Assembly: GCA_002352665.1 (NCBI GenBank)
Contig: DEIV01000114.1
Location: 1-33,821 of the forward strand
Direction of reading: 5' to 3'
Origin: Flavobacteriaceae bacterium UBA2765
GTDB taxonomy: Bacteria; Bacteroidota; Bacteroidia; Flavobacteriales; Flavobacteriaceae
Length of the DNA stretch: 33,821 nucleotides
Below are positions 23,294 to 30,359 of this stretch, one piece after another; position 1 is the first letter of the stretch, and every line of letters starts with the position of its first letter. The notes under the pieces are model-generated. The model was not told where the DNA came from. It did not search any database and saw nothing but the letters and a program-made list of their open reading frames with translations. Both the position numbers and the translations under genes were made by a program.

Positions 23294-23623
23294 ATGTTAG
23301 ACATCGGAAGTAAAATAACCACCTTAAGAAAGAAGTTTAATCTTTCACAAAGTGAGCTTGCCAAAAAGGTAGAAGTTTCTCGTACAATTATTGGCAACTA
23401 CGAGCGTAATGAAAACACACCATCTGTAGATATTCTTTTAAAGATTGCTAAAACCTTTGATGTATCTATTGATTATTTAATTGGTGAGGGTTCTTTATCT
23501 ACTTATGACAAAGAGGTTTTAAAACGCATCAATGACATTGAGCATTTACCTAATGAAGATAAACAGCATATCTTTTATCTTATTGACAATCTCGTCAAAG
23601 CTGCTAAATTAAAGGCTATTTAA
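23294..23623 (+). CDS. XRE (Cro/C1-type) transcriptional regulator
   Basis: The 109-residue protein has an N-terminal helix-turn-helix (residues 7-62): ITTLRKKFNLSQSELAKKVEVSRTIIGNYERNENTPSVDILLKIAKTFDVSIDYLIG, an almost textbook Cro/C1 pattern. A short C-terminal helical segment (70-105) probably dimerises. It is transcribed away from the ATPase/recombinase operon, with a 142-bp shared control region holding three TTTGTCA sites. The likely role is a repressor keeping the mobile module quiet and limiting its own synthesis. A hairpin terminator follows. Confidence 0.9.
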   Translation: MLDIGSKITTLRKKFNLSQSELAKKVEVSRTIIGNYERNENTPSVDILLKIAKTFDVSIDYLIGEGSLSTYDKEVLKRINDIEHLPNEDKQHIFYLIDNLVKAAKLKAI

Positions 23624-23631
23624 AACTAAAA

Positions 23632-23660
23632 AAGCTACCTCTTACAGTAGCTTCTTAAAT
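23632..23660. terminator. Rho-independent terminator after the XRE gene
   Basis: AAGCTAC (23632-23638) pairs with GTAGCTT (23647-23653) around an 8-nt loop. T-rich sequence follows on the forward strand and A-rich sequence precedes the stem, so it could serve both the XRE gene and the converging immunity gene. Confidence 0.65.
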
Positions 23661-23687
23661 ATTTTTTCTTACTCTTATCGCTAATAG

Positions 23688-24272
23688 TCACAGACTAGTT
23701 GGAGCAGGAGTTTCATATAATTTTTCAAACTCTAAACCTGTAAAATTAAATTTATTGTAAAGATAAATAAATTCATCACTTGCATCTTTAACTCCACTAT
23801 ATGTAAGTATCTGCGAAGCATTCATTTGAGGTATTTTGAAAATACAAGATTCAGAAATTCTATCTTCATAAAAATAAAAATCTAAAACATCACCTTTTGA
23901 ACCATCGTTATAAGTCTCAAATTTGGATTTCTTTAAATTAAGCATATTTACACATTCTAAAACATTCAGAATATATAATCTTTCTCCAGAACAATTAATA
24001 GGAATAATTTGACCTGCTTGTTCAAATAAATCAAAAATAGGACTGTCATAAACAGCTTGGTCAAAAACTAAAGCACTCCCTCCATCTAAATAAAAAAAAT
24101 TACCCTTTAATTTTTTAGGGTTGTAAACGTAAAAATCAATATCTTTTGGCCAATTATTTTTTTCTTCACCATTAAAAAAATGAACAGTTATAAAATTATT
24201 ATCCTCTTCACTAATATCAGCCATTATCCATTGATACTTTTCAACATCAACCTCTATTCTATAAATTTTCAT
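23688..24272 (-). CDS. Probable immunity protein for the Rhs-AHH toxin (Imm11/Imm43-like)
   Basis: The 194-residue acidic protein shows the features of DUF1629-related immunity proteins (Imm11/Imm43-like): an N-terminal beta region, LYILNVLECVNMLNLKKSKFE, a middle FYEDRISESCIFKIPQMNAS strand pair, and the C-terminal hallmark ASDEFIYLYNKFNFTGLEFEKLYE. Its start lies 5 bp after the Rhs-AHH stop on the same strand, the usual toxin-immunity arrangement. It would bind and block the nuclease tip in the cytoplasm of the producer and its siblings. The subfamily is uncertain; the immunity role is well supported by position. Confidence 0.7.
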   Translation of the reverse strand: MKIYRIEVDVEKYQWIMADISEEDNNFITVHFFNGEEKNNWPKDIDFYVYNPKKLKGNFFYLDGGSALVFDQAVYDSPIFDLFEQAGQIIPINCSGERLYILNVLECVNMLNLKKSKFETYNDGSKGDVLDFYFYEDRISESCIFKIPQMNASQILTYSGVKDASDEFIYLYNKFNFTGLEFEKLYETPAPTSL

Positions 24273-24277
24273 AAATA

Positions 24278-26785
24278 TTAATATTTTACTGTCCCGTTTA
24301 AAATACTCTGTTTAAACTGCTCTAAAGCTTTACCCACATTACCTGGACCAGCATTTTGTAATTTTTTTGTAAGTTCTCTATAATACAAATTTGTGTGTAT
24401 TCTAGAATGTGGTATCGCATCTTTAACTTTGATAAATTTAGATGACCTTGGTAAAAATATACCATTTTTAGCTGAGTTTATTCCAATCTTTTCTGCTGCA
24501 AGCAACTTTCTTGCTAATCTTGCTCGCCTGTCATTACCTGCAACAATATGATGAGCAGCAGAATTAGCAGGTCTAGAAACACCAGATTTAATTAAATTCT
24601 TCCCTAATCTATATGAACTAGGTCCTCCAACTAACCCTAAAGCTCCCATTCCTGTTTGAGGTGCTAAACCCGTTGCAAAACCATCATTATTTACTTTAAA
24701 TGTAAGATTACCGTGATTAACAGTTCTATCATCTAAAAAGAAATTTGTAAACCAACTTTGTTGACTGGTTGGCGAAGATATTCTATAATCAGGAACAATA
24801 GATTGCAAATTAGAACTGCCATTAGCTGTAACAATAACTTCTGGTAATGATTCAACCCAAGTTCCCTCTGTAAAAACATAATTAGTATTATCATTTGGGT
24901 CGTGATAAAAATCCCCATCGTTTCCTTCCCAAGTAGGAGGCTCATCATAACCACCATCAGGGTCAATTCTATTTATCCAATTATTACCCATTGAAAGATA
25001 TGGACTTGCATATTGTCCATAAGGGTCAGGGCTTAACCATCTATTAATTCTCTGGTCATACAATCGCAACTGAAACATAGGTTTTCCAGTCTCTGGGTCA
25101 GTTTCAGCAAACTCACCTTGGTAGCCGTATCTATACAATTCACCGCCTACTGTTTGACGCCCGGGCATTGCCATCCCACCGGGGTAGTAATCAGTTGAGC
25201 TAGAAATTGCAGCACTATTGCTAACTTTTGCAATGACGGCACGTACATTGCCTAAATGGTCAGTGAGTTGGTAAACATCCTTACTGCCCGTTTTATAGTG
25301 TACCCCTAAACGGGAAGCTCCGTAAATAGGCATTTCTGTTAAGGTACTATTTTTATAAATGGCTAAGGTACTTCCTGCGGCATCGCGTACATAATGGTCA
25401 GTACTTGTTAACTTACCATTTACAAAACTTTCTTTCCGTACCCTATGGCCTTTGTCATTATAATAAAACTTTACAAGCGGTAGGTTGCCTTTCTGCACTT
25501 CGGTTACCAAACCACTGGCATTATACATATAGCTAATACCTTCTTCTGTATTGCTTACCAATTGCCCAATGCTATTGTAACTATAATTATTGGCAGCCTG
25601 GGTTTTGATATCGTCGGCATTAGTAGTTATACCATCTTCATCAACCTTATCAGAAACATGATCTAATTGGTTTAGGTTGGGTTTGTAATGATAAGTTAAC
25701 TCATCCATACGGTTGTTGCCACTTTGGGTGTCTTTGTTTCTGTTCAACGATAGTATGTTTCCGTTTTGGTCGTAGGTTAAATTGGTTACATTATGGTCGC
25801 CACCATCTGCACCAGTAGCGTTGGGGTCTATTTTTGCCAAATATTCTACACCTGCTGCTACATGAAAACCGGGTGCGAGAATAATACATTTTCTTGCCAA
25901 TGCTTGTCCGTTAGTTGTAATCACACCATTTTTAGTAATACTATCAAGAACAGACCCTCTACCATCTACAGGAGCAGAAAATCCTGCACTTGCTAACCAG
26001 TTGTTTTTGTTATAATCATAATAATAGGTTTCCCTCCCATCAGCAACAGCACCATTGGTTTTCCATGTCATGGCTTTTATATTGCCATTGTATTGGTCAT
26101 TGCCTTCGGTTACCGTATGAATGTTGGCACGGTTATAATCGCCTGTATAATAATCTAAAGTCATACTAAATACATCTGCACTAACGCCATTACTGCCATC
26201 GTTACCAGGGTCGTTCCCGTCCGGATCATTAATGGCTTTTAGTTGTCCTGCTAAGTTATAAATATAATCTATGCCTTGCAAATTTTCTGCCAATACGGTG
26301 CGGCGTAAAGCTCCAGTTTCATAATAGGTATATTCGGCTTGATTGGTATAGGTGGCATCATCAGTAGAGGTTTCTACTTTTATAAGTTGATCTATGGTAT
26401 TGTAAGTATAGCTATGCACAAAACGTTCTAGTGCATTCTTTTTTTGATAATCTACTTTTAATACAGCTCCGGTTATAGCATCGTACTTATAATTGATGGT
26501 TTTTAAGCCCAAGCCCGCAATGTCTTGCACCATGTATTTTACACGTCCGTAAATATCATAACTATAATAGGTTGTTGTATTTTCATTTTTGGTTTTTGCC
26601 ACATTACCCGATAAAAAGGTGGGCTTTTGATATTCTGTATCGATGGTAGTCAAAACAGTTAAATCTGCCTGTTCTAATGCGTCGTAGGTTGTAAATTGTT
26701 GTTCTTTTTTAGTGCCGCTTGGTAAGTTTGGGTCATCGGGACCAAGCTGTACGAAGTCCCCTGACTTCGTACAACAACTAGTCAT
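24278..26785 (-). CDS. Rhs protein with AHH nuclease toxin tip, 5'-truncated
   Basis: Residues 30-530 are YD/Rhs repeats (YSYDIYGRVKYMVQDIAG, YTYNTIDQLIKVE, YYETGALRRTVL, HYVRDAAGSTLAIYKN, YQLTDHLGNVRAV). The conserved core end GMAMPGRQTVGGELYRYGYQGE ... LRLYDQRINRWLSPDP ... IDPDGG follows. Residues 742-835 are an AHH (HNH/EndoVII-type) nuclease: SAAHHIVAGNDRRARLARKLL (His745, His746), IGINSAKNGIFLP, HSRIHTNLYYREL. No signal peptide or N-terminal delivery domain exists; residues 2-12 are encoded by the REP-like palindrome at 26748-26773, and the start overlaps the transposase gene. Bacteroidetes Rhs proteins of this kind are normally much longer, so the 5' end was probably replaced by the transposase/REP insertion. 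Confidence 0.8.
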   Translation of the reverse strand: MTSCCTKSGDFVQLGPDDPNLPSGTKKEQQFTTYDALEQADLTVLTTIDTEYQKPTFLSGNVAKTKNENTTTYYSYDIYGRVKYMVQDIAGLGLKTINYKYDAITGAVLKVDYQKKNALERFVHSYTYNTIDQLIKVETSTDDATYTNQAEYTYYETGALRRTVLAENLQGIDYIYNLAGQLKAINDPDGNDPGNDGSNGVSADVFSMTLDYYTGDYNRANIHTVTEGNDQYNGNIKAMTWKTNGAVADGRETYYYDYNKNNWLASAGFSAPVDGRGSVLDSITKNGVITTNGQALARKCIILAPGFHVAAGVEYLAKIDPNATGADGGDHNVTNLTYDQNGNILSLNRNKDTQSGNNRMDELTYHYKPNLNQLDHVSDKVDEDGITTNADDIKTQAANNYSYNSIGQLVSNTEEGISYMYNASGLVTEVQKGNLPLVKFYYNDKGHRVRKESFVNGKLTSTDHYVRDAAGSTLAIYKNSTLTEMPIYGASRLGVHYKTGSKDVYQLTDHLGNVRAVIAKVSNSAAISSSTDYYPGGMAMPGRQTVGGELYRYGYQGEFAETDPETGKPMFQLRLYDQRINRWLSPDPYGQYASPYLSMGNNWINRIDPDGGYDEPPTWEGNDGDFYHDPNDNTNYVFTEGTWVESLPEVIVTANGSSNLQSIVPDYRISSPTSQQSWFTNFFLDDRTVNHGNLTFKVNNDGFATGLAPQTGMGALGLVGGPSSYRLGKNLIKSGVSRPANSAAHHIVAGNDRRARLARKLLAAEKIGINSAKNGIFLPRSSKFIKVKDAIPHSRIHTNLYYRELTKKLQNAGPGNVGKALEQFKQSILNGTVKY
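26748..26773. repeat. REP-like element F, perfect palindrome at the Rhs 5' end
   Basis: TGTACGAAGTC-ccct-GACTTCGTACA, perfect 11-bp arms. Either strand reads GACTTCGTACA(G/A)C, one base from the GACTTCGCACAGC of element E. It lies between the transposase stop codon and the first genuine Rhs codons, and supplies the first codons of the Rhs frame. Confidence 0.7.
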
Positions 26786-27380
26786 ATCTAAAATAATTCT
26801 TAATATTTGATGTCTTTTGTGTATTTATTACAGGGTTATCAGCTAAAGTTACCTCAATAATTCCTGTATTATTAATGTAATTATTGGCACTTGAATAGAT
26901 ATATTCTTGCGGTCGTTTTACAATACCAGATCGTACAGGGTTCATATGAATATAATCTAATTTAGACCATAGAAATTTTTCTGAATAAATTTCTTCTGCA
27001 TGATTACCATACCTCCAAAATTGAAAATTTTTATTTCTATTATGAGTTTCTATTGCTTTTTTAAAGCGTTCTAACATCCATTCCTTTCTACTTTCAGGTT
27101 CTGATTGTATTTTTTCTAAAATTGTTTTAGCTGTAAATTTTTTAAAGTCGCGTAGGATATCTGATAAATTTTCGTTTTCTGACTGAATAATCAAATGAAT
27201 GTGATTGCTCATTATCACATATCCATAGATAATTAAACCCTTATTTTTACTATAGAAATTTAAATTATCAATGATAATATCTCTATATATCTTTCTAGTA
27301 AAAACATCTATCCAATCTACCACTGTTGCCGTAATAAAATGTGCTTTACTTTGATCAGATATTGTATATACTTTACTCAT
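26778..27380 (-). CDS. REP-associated Y1 transposase (RAYT type)
   Basis: The 200-residue protein is a Y1_Tnp/RAYT transposase: the HUH-type metal motif is MSNHIHLII, followed by LRDFKKFTAKTILEKI, ESRKEWMLERFKKA, and the family ending NFQFWRYGNHAEEIYSEKFLWSKLDYIHMNPVRSGIV and EYIYSSANNY. RAYTs handle single-stranded REP hairpins; they are usually single-copy and surrounded by REPs. Here hairpins of one sequence type lie on both sides (26748, 27439) and elsewhere in the island. It overlaps the Rhs start by 8 bp. Length is typical and all expected blocks are present, so it could be active. Confidence 0.88.
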   Translation of the reverse strand: MSKVYTISDQSKAHFITATVVDWIDVFTRKIYRDIIIDNLNFYSKNKGLIIYGYVIMSNHIHLIIQSENENLSDILRDFKKFTAKTILEKIQSEPESRKEWMLERFKKAIETHNRNKNFQFWRYGNHAEEIYSEKFLWSKLDYIHMNPVRSGIVKRPQEYIYSSANNYINNTGIIEVTLADNPVINTQKTSNIKNYFRYD

Positions 27381-27438
27381 TAACCCGTTACAATATACAA
27401 AAAAGGTACTAATTATGTTGCTTTAATTATTCAATATC

Positions 27439-27488
27439 GTGCGAAGTCAGGGGACATTCGCACAGCAGTTTGACTTCACCGAACGGGG
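27439..27488 (+). repeat. REP-like element C
   Basis: GTGCGAAGTC-aggg-GACATTCGCAC forms a hairpin with a one-base bulge (27439-27463). CAGC and then GACTTCACCGAACGGGG (27472-27488) follow. 27445-27466 is identical to 16635-16656. It lies 60 bp upstream of the transposase gene. The rest of 27381-27601 holds nothing I can identify. Confidence 0.7.
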
Positions 27489-27601
27489 TTTTGCCAACTA
27501 ATATTCCATTATTGGCTTGCATTTCTAGCTTCTTAAAATTTATTTATAAAAAACTAGCCTAATTTCTTAAAGTAGCTGTCTGTGTTCTTTACTATTTACC
27601 A

Positions 27602-27644
27602 CGAGATACAATCTCGCGGGAGCGGGGGACTTCGCCGAGCGGGC
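27602..27644 (+). repeat. REP-like element D with adjacent palindrome
   Basis: CGAGAT-aca-ATCTCG (27602-27616) is followed by GACTTCGCCGAGCGGGC (27628-27644), the second motif of elements A-C. It abuts the stop codon of the decayed gene at 27644-28305. Confidence 0.55.
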
Positions 27645-28305
27645 TATTTTTTTAAAATTGGAAAAACTGCATAATCTAAAAAATCAAATGAATTTTTATC
27701 AAAAAATAATTGTAATTGTAATTCAAGACTATCTTTTTCTTTCTGAGACTCCATTTTGCATAAGCATTTTATTCTTCCATTTTTATATCTAAAAAAGATT
27801 ATAGCATATTTCTTTTCTAACTTATATAAAGATTCAATATTAATAAATTCTTTATTTATTATTTTAATAAACTTAAATCTTTCTTCATTTGATAAAACTT
27901 TCTCCTTATTTGACACTTTAAAAAGACTTTCTCCAAAACTTTTTAATTCAATTGATGAAGGATATGTCTTGCATAAATTATTTTCTTGATCATCAATTTT
28001 TATTAAAATAATATCATAATTTTTAAAAAATAATTGTTTAAAAAAGAGGTTTTATTGATTTCAGAACTAAAATCCAATTGATTTGATTCCAACCTATTAT
28101 CTATTAGGTCAGTGCCAAATGAATAAATAATAGATCTATTATTTATACTGTCATATTTTACATTAATACCTTCCTCTACAATATTTAAATTAGAAATGAG
28201 ATTATTATCCCTACTATAAAGTAATATTTTTTGCTTATCTTCATTTACTGTATTAATTTTGTAGAAAACTTTGTACGAAATGATATGATTCGTTCTCTCT
28301 AAAAG
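27644..28305 (-). pseudogene. Decayed hypothetical gene: 5'-truncated and frameshifted
   Basis: On the reverse strand, one frame is open from 28305 to about 28042 (reading NHIISYKVFYKINTVNEDKQ ... NNRSIIYSFGTDLIDN ... SSEINKTSF). The +1-related frame then continues without a break to the stop at 27644 (FKQLFFKNYDIILIKIDDQE ... SNKEKVLSNEERFKFIKIINK ... DYAVFPILKK). The switch falls in a T-run near 28041-28046 (coding strand), so one missing base explains it. No in-frame ATG starts the upstream part; it begins right at REP-like element E. The family is not recognised; Lys/Asn/Ile-rich, it could be an orphan immunity-type protein. A GTG at 27916 could start a 90-residue remnant. Confidence 0.6.
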
Positions 28306-28316
28306 CTATTAATAAA

Positions 28317-28337
28317 ACTTCGGCTGTGCGAAGTCCC
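28317..28337 (-). repeat. REP-like element E (right edge of island)
   Basis: The reverse strand reads GGGACTTCGCACAGCCGAAGT, with an ACTTCG-gctgtg-CGAAGT hairpin (28317-28334). It is oriented opposite to element A, so the two island edges carry inverted copies of TTCGCACAGC. It is 4 bp beyond the lipoprotein stop codon. Confidence 0.65.
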
Positions 28338-28341
28338 TATA

Positions 28342-28992
28342 TTATTTTGGATTCGGAGATTCGGTATTGTCCGTTTTTCCAACGTATTTTAAATCGATTG
28401 TCAGCTTTATATTTTTATGTACAATAGACAGCTCTTTTGCCAACAAACCTTCTACATTTTTAAAAGAAACCATAACTTTTTCTTTTGTTTTAGAAGTATT
28501 TACTATGCTATCAAGCTGCTGATTATAATCATTGACAAAGAAAAAATTATAACGCTTATCAGTTTTTGATTGATAGACTATAAAATTCTTCTTTTTATAC
28601 ATCTTTTCAACTTTATGCACCTCTTGCAAGATCAGTTTAAAATCTTTTTTTAATGTATTGAGTACCATTTTTTTATTGAGCTCATCAACTATAAAATTGG
28701 TTTTAAAATTATGATCTATCAATTCTATATCTAACATTTTACTACCAAATTCTGTCGTAAACACCACCCTATGATGCTTATTTTTAATTTTTTTAATAAT
28801 CATAAGTCCACCAAAATGATGACCATAAACTTCAATGTTTGCCTTGTATATATAATCTTTATCAAGATCTGAAAAATACCCGTTATGATAATTTATCACG
28901 TCAGGTGTTATTGCAGTTAAATGCTTGGTAGTGCTCAAGGTGCAAGAGGATAAACTTGCGATTATCAAAGCCTTAATTAGTAAAAACCTCAT
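28342..28992 (-). CDS. Pigment-cluster lipoprotein (uncharacterised)
   Basis: The 216-residue product has a lipoprotein signal (LLIKALIIASLSSC, Cys17) and a beta-rich body: YIYKANIEVYGHHFGGLMIIKKIKNKHHRVVFTTEFGSKMLDIEL, then RYNFFFVNDY. The pattern (a small outer-membrane lipoprotein next to a LolA-like gene) corresponds to the DUF3261-type lipoprotein of aryl-polyene clusters, though I cannot confirm that family. It overlaps the LolA-like gene by 20 bp. Compared with the remnant at 15341, it carries an extra C-terminal KYVGKTDNTESPNPK, encoded next to the island edge, so its natural C-terminus may have been altered by the insertion. Confidence 0.75.
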   Translation of the reverse strand: MRFLLIKALIIASLSSCTLSTTKHLTAITPDVINYHNGYFSDLDKDYIYKANIEVYGHHFGGLMIIKKIKNKHHRVVFTTEFGSKMLDIELIDHNFKTNFIVDELNKKMVLNTLKKDFKLILQEVHKVEKMYKKKNFIVYQSKTDKRYNFFFVNDYNQQLDSIVNTSKTKEKVMVSFKNVEGLLAKELSIVHKNIKLTIDLKYVGKTDNTESPNPK

Positions 28993-29629
28993 CTTTAATT
29001 GGTTGATTTACTTTTTGATCATCAAAAATAATTTGAGTATAATCTTCTGATGGTTCTATCATTTTTACTTCAAATACCCTATAATTCTTTTTGTCAAATT
29101 TTAATACAAACTGTTTTATATAGGTATTGATATCTTTATTTTTAAAAAGAAAATTTATGCGGTAGTAACTATCGGTCTTATGGTAGCTTATTTCAAATTC
29201 ATTATTATCAAACATATTACCACTTATGCTATTTACGATGAGTTGATTTAATTTTTTAAATAATTGACTTGATCCTATATTGACATCACTTTTTTTACCT
29301 TCATCATTGATCAATATTTTATCTTCTTTAAATATGACACTATATTGAAATGGTTCAGTATACGCCCATTTTACCAAATTAGGGACCTTAAAAATCATTT
29401 TGCCCGATGTTTTAATATCATTAGATAAAAATTCAAGATGTTTATATTGTGTAAAACTACTTTCTATGGTCTTTGTTTTTGTAGATACCAACTTAACATT
29501 TTCTTTAAACGCTACAATTTCAGCCCTGCTTAGTGCGGTTTCTTGTCCAGTTACAGTAGAAATACTCACAACTAAAAAAACAATATAAAAATATTTAATC
29601 ATAGGCTTCAATTTCAAATAATTTATCAA
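28973..29629 (-). CDS. LolA-like outer-membrane lipoprotein carrier of the pigment cluster
   Basis: The 218-residue frame has a signal peptide; the likely start is the internal Met10 (ATG at 29602; MIKYFYIVFLVVSISTVTGQ). The mature protein has LolA-like features: IESSFTQYKHLEFLSNDIKTSGKMIFKVPNLVKWAYTEPFQYSVIFKEDKILIND, the 'G.l.y.kP...rw.y..P....i..dg' pattern. In aryl-polyene clusters this periplasmic carrier is thought to escort the pigment-lipid or its lipoprotein partner to the outer membrane. It overlaps both neighbours (deacetylase and lipoprotein genes). Confidence 0.85.
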   Translation of the reverse strand: MINYLKLKPMIKYFYIVFLVVSISTVTGQETALSRAEIVAFKENVKLVSTKTKTIESSFTQYKHLEFLSNDIKTSGKMIFKVPNLVKWAYTEPFQYSVIFKEDKILINDEGKKSDVNIGSSQLFKKLNQLIVNSISGNMFDNNEFEISYHKTDSYYRINFLFKNKDINTYIKQFVLKFDKKNYRVFEVKMIEPSEDYTQIIFDDQKVNQPIKDEVFTN

Positions 29630-30359
29630 TAGTAATTGTTTCTAATTGATTTTTTTGTAAAAATAACAATAATTGTTCCAAAACACTTACAGCTCTTTCA
29701 TTGGTGTCATGTAATAAAATAACGTCACCGGCTTTTAAACCTTTTGTAATTCTATGATATATTTTTTCGGGGTCTTTAATTTTAGTATCCAATGATCTTT
29801 TATTCCAACCTATTACATGAGAATTGGTTTGTCTTATTGCTTTTTTAATTGCAGGATTGGTCACACCAAATGGTGGTCTAAATAAAGTGCAGTTTTTTCT
29901 TATAATTTTGTTTATCAATTTTTTAGTTTGGTTTAACTCATCAATCACTTTACTACTAGTAAAAAAACCAAAATGATTAGAATGGCTAAAAGAATGATTA
30001 CCCACAACATGACCATCTTCAACCATTTTTTTAAATAACTCAGGATGTTTTTCTATCTCCTTCCCTATACAAAAAAACGTAGCTTTAGCATTATATTGTT
30101 GTAAAATGGCTAATATTTGAGGTGTATATTCTGGGTGAGGACCATCATCAAAAGTAATGGCGATTGCATTTTGCTTAACTTGAGCATTAAAATTTAATGC
30201 ATTTACATGATAATTCCATCTCATATGAAATGATCCAATAATAGTTAAGATTAACCATCCAAAAATCAATAAGATAAAAATATAAACGGGTACCTTAAAA
30301 ATAAACAATAAAATGACTAATAAAATAAAGATGCTATTTACCCAATGGAATTTTAACAT
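29595..30359 (-). CDS. Polysaccharide-deacetylase (NodB-like) membrane protein
   Basis: Residues 8-45 hold two membrane segments. Residues 65-250 form a NodB-type CE4 domain: AITFDDGPHPEYT (Asp71, Asp72), GNHSFSHSNHF (metal ligands His122 and His126), FRPPFGVTNPAI, VIGWNKRSLDTK, and GDVILLHDTNERAV. All five motif regions are present, so it should be a metal-dependent deacylase or deacetylase acting outside the inner membrane. Such genes are regular members of flexirubin-type clusters; the substrate (a sugar or pigment-lipid ester/amide) is unknown. It overlaps the ketosynthase-like gene by 7 bp. Confidence 0.88.
   Translation of the reverse strand: MLKFHWVNSIFILLVILLFIFKVPVYIFILLIFGWLILTIIGSFHMRWNYHVNALNFNAQVKQNAIAITFDDGPHPEYTPQILAILQQYNAKATFFCIGKEIEKHPELFKKMVEDGHVVGNHSFSHSNHFGFFTSSKVIDELNQTKKLINKIIRKNCTLFRPPFGVTNPAIKKAIRQTNSHVIGWNKRSLDTKIKDPEKIYHRITKGLKAGDVILLHDTNERAVSVLEQLLLFLQKNQLETITIDKLFEIEAYD

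Noticed and set aside
17085..26785. The two Rhs genes as one gene split by the recombination module
   Set aside because: Both contain the same core-end segment (MPGRQTVGGELYRY), so they are two separate 3' ends, not halves of one gene; each has its own tip and following gene.
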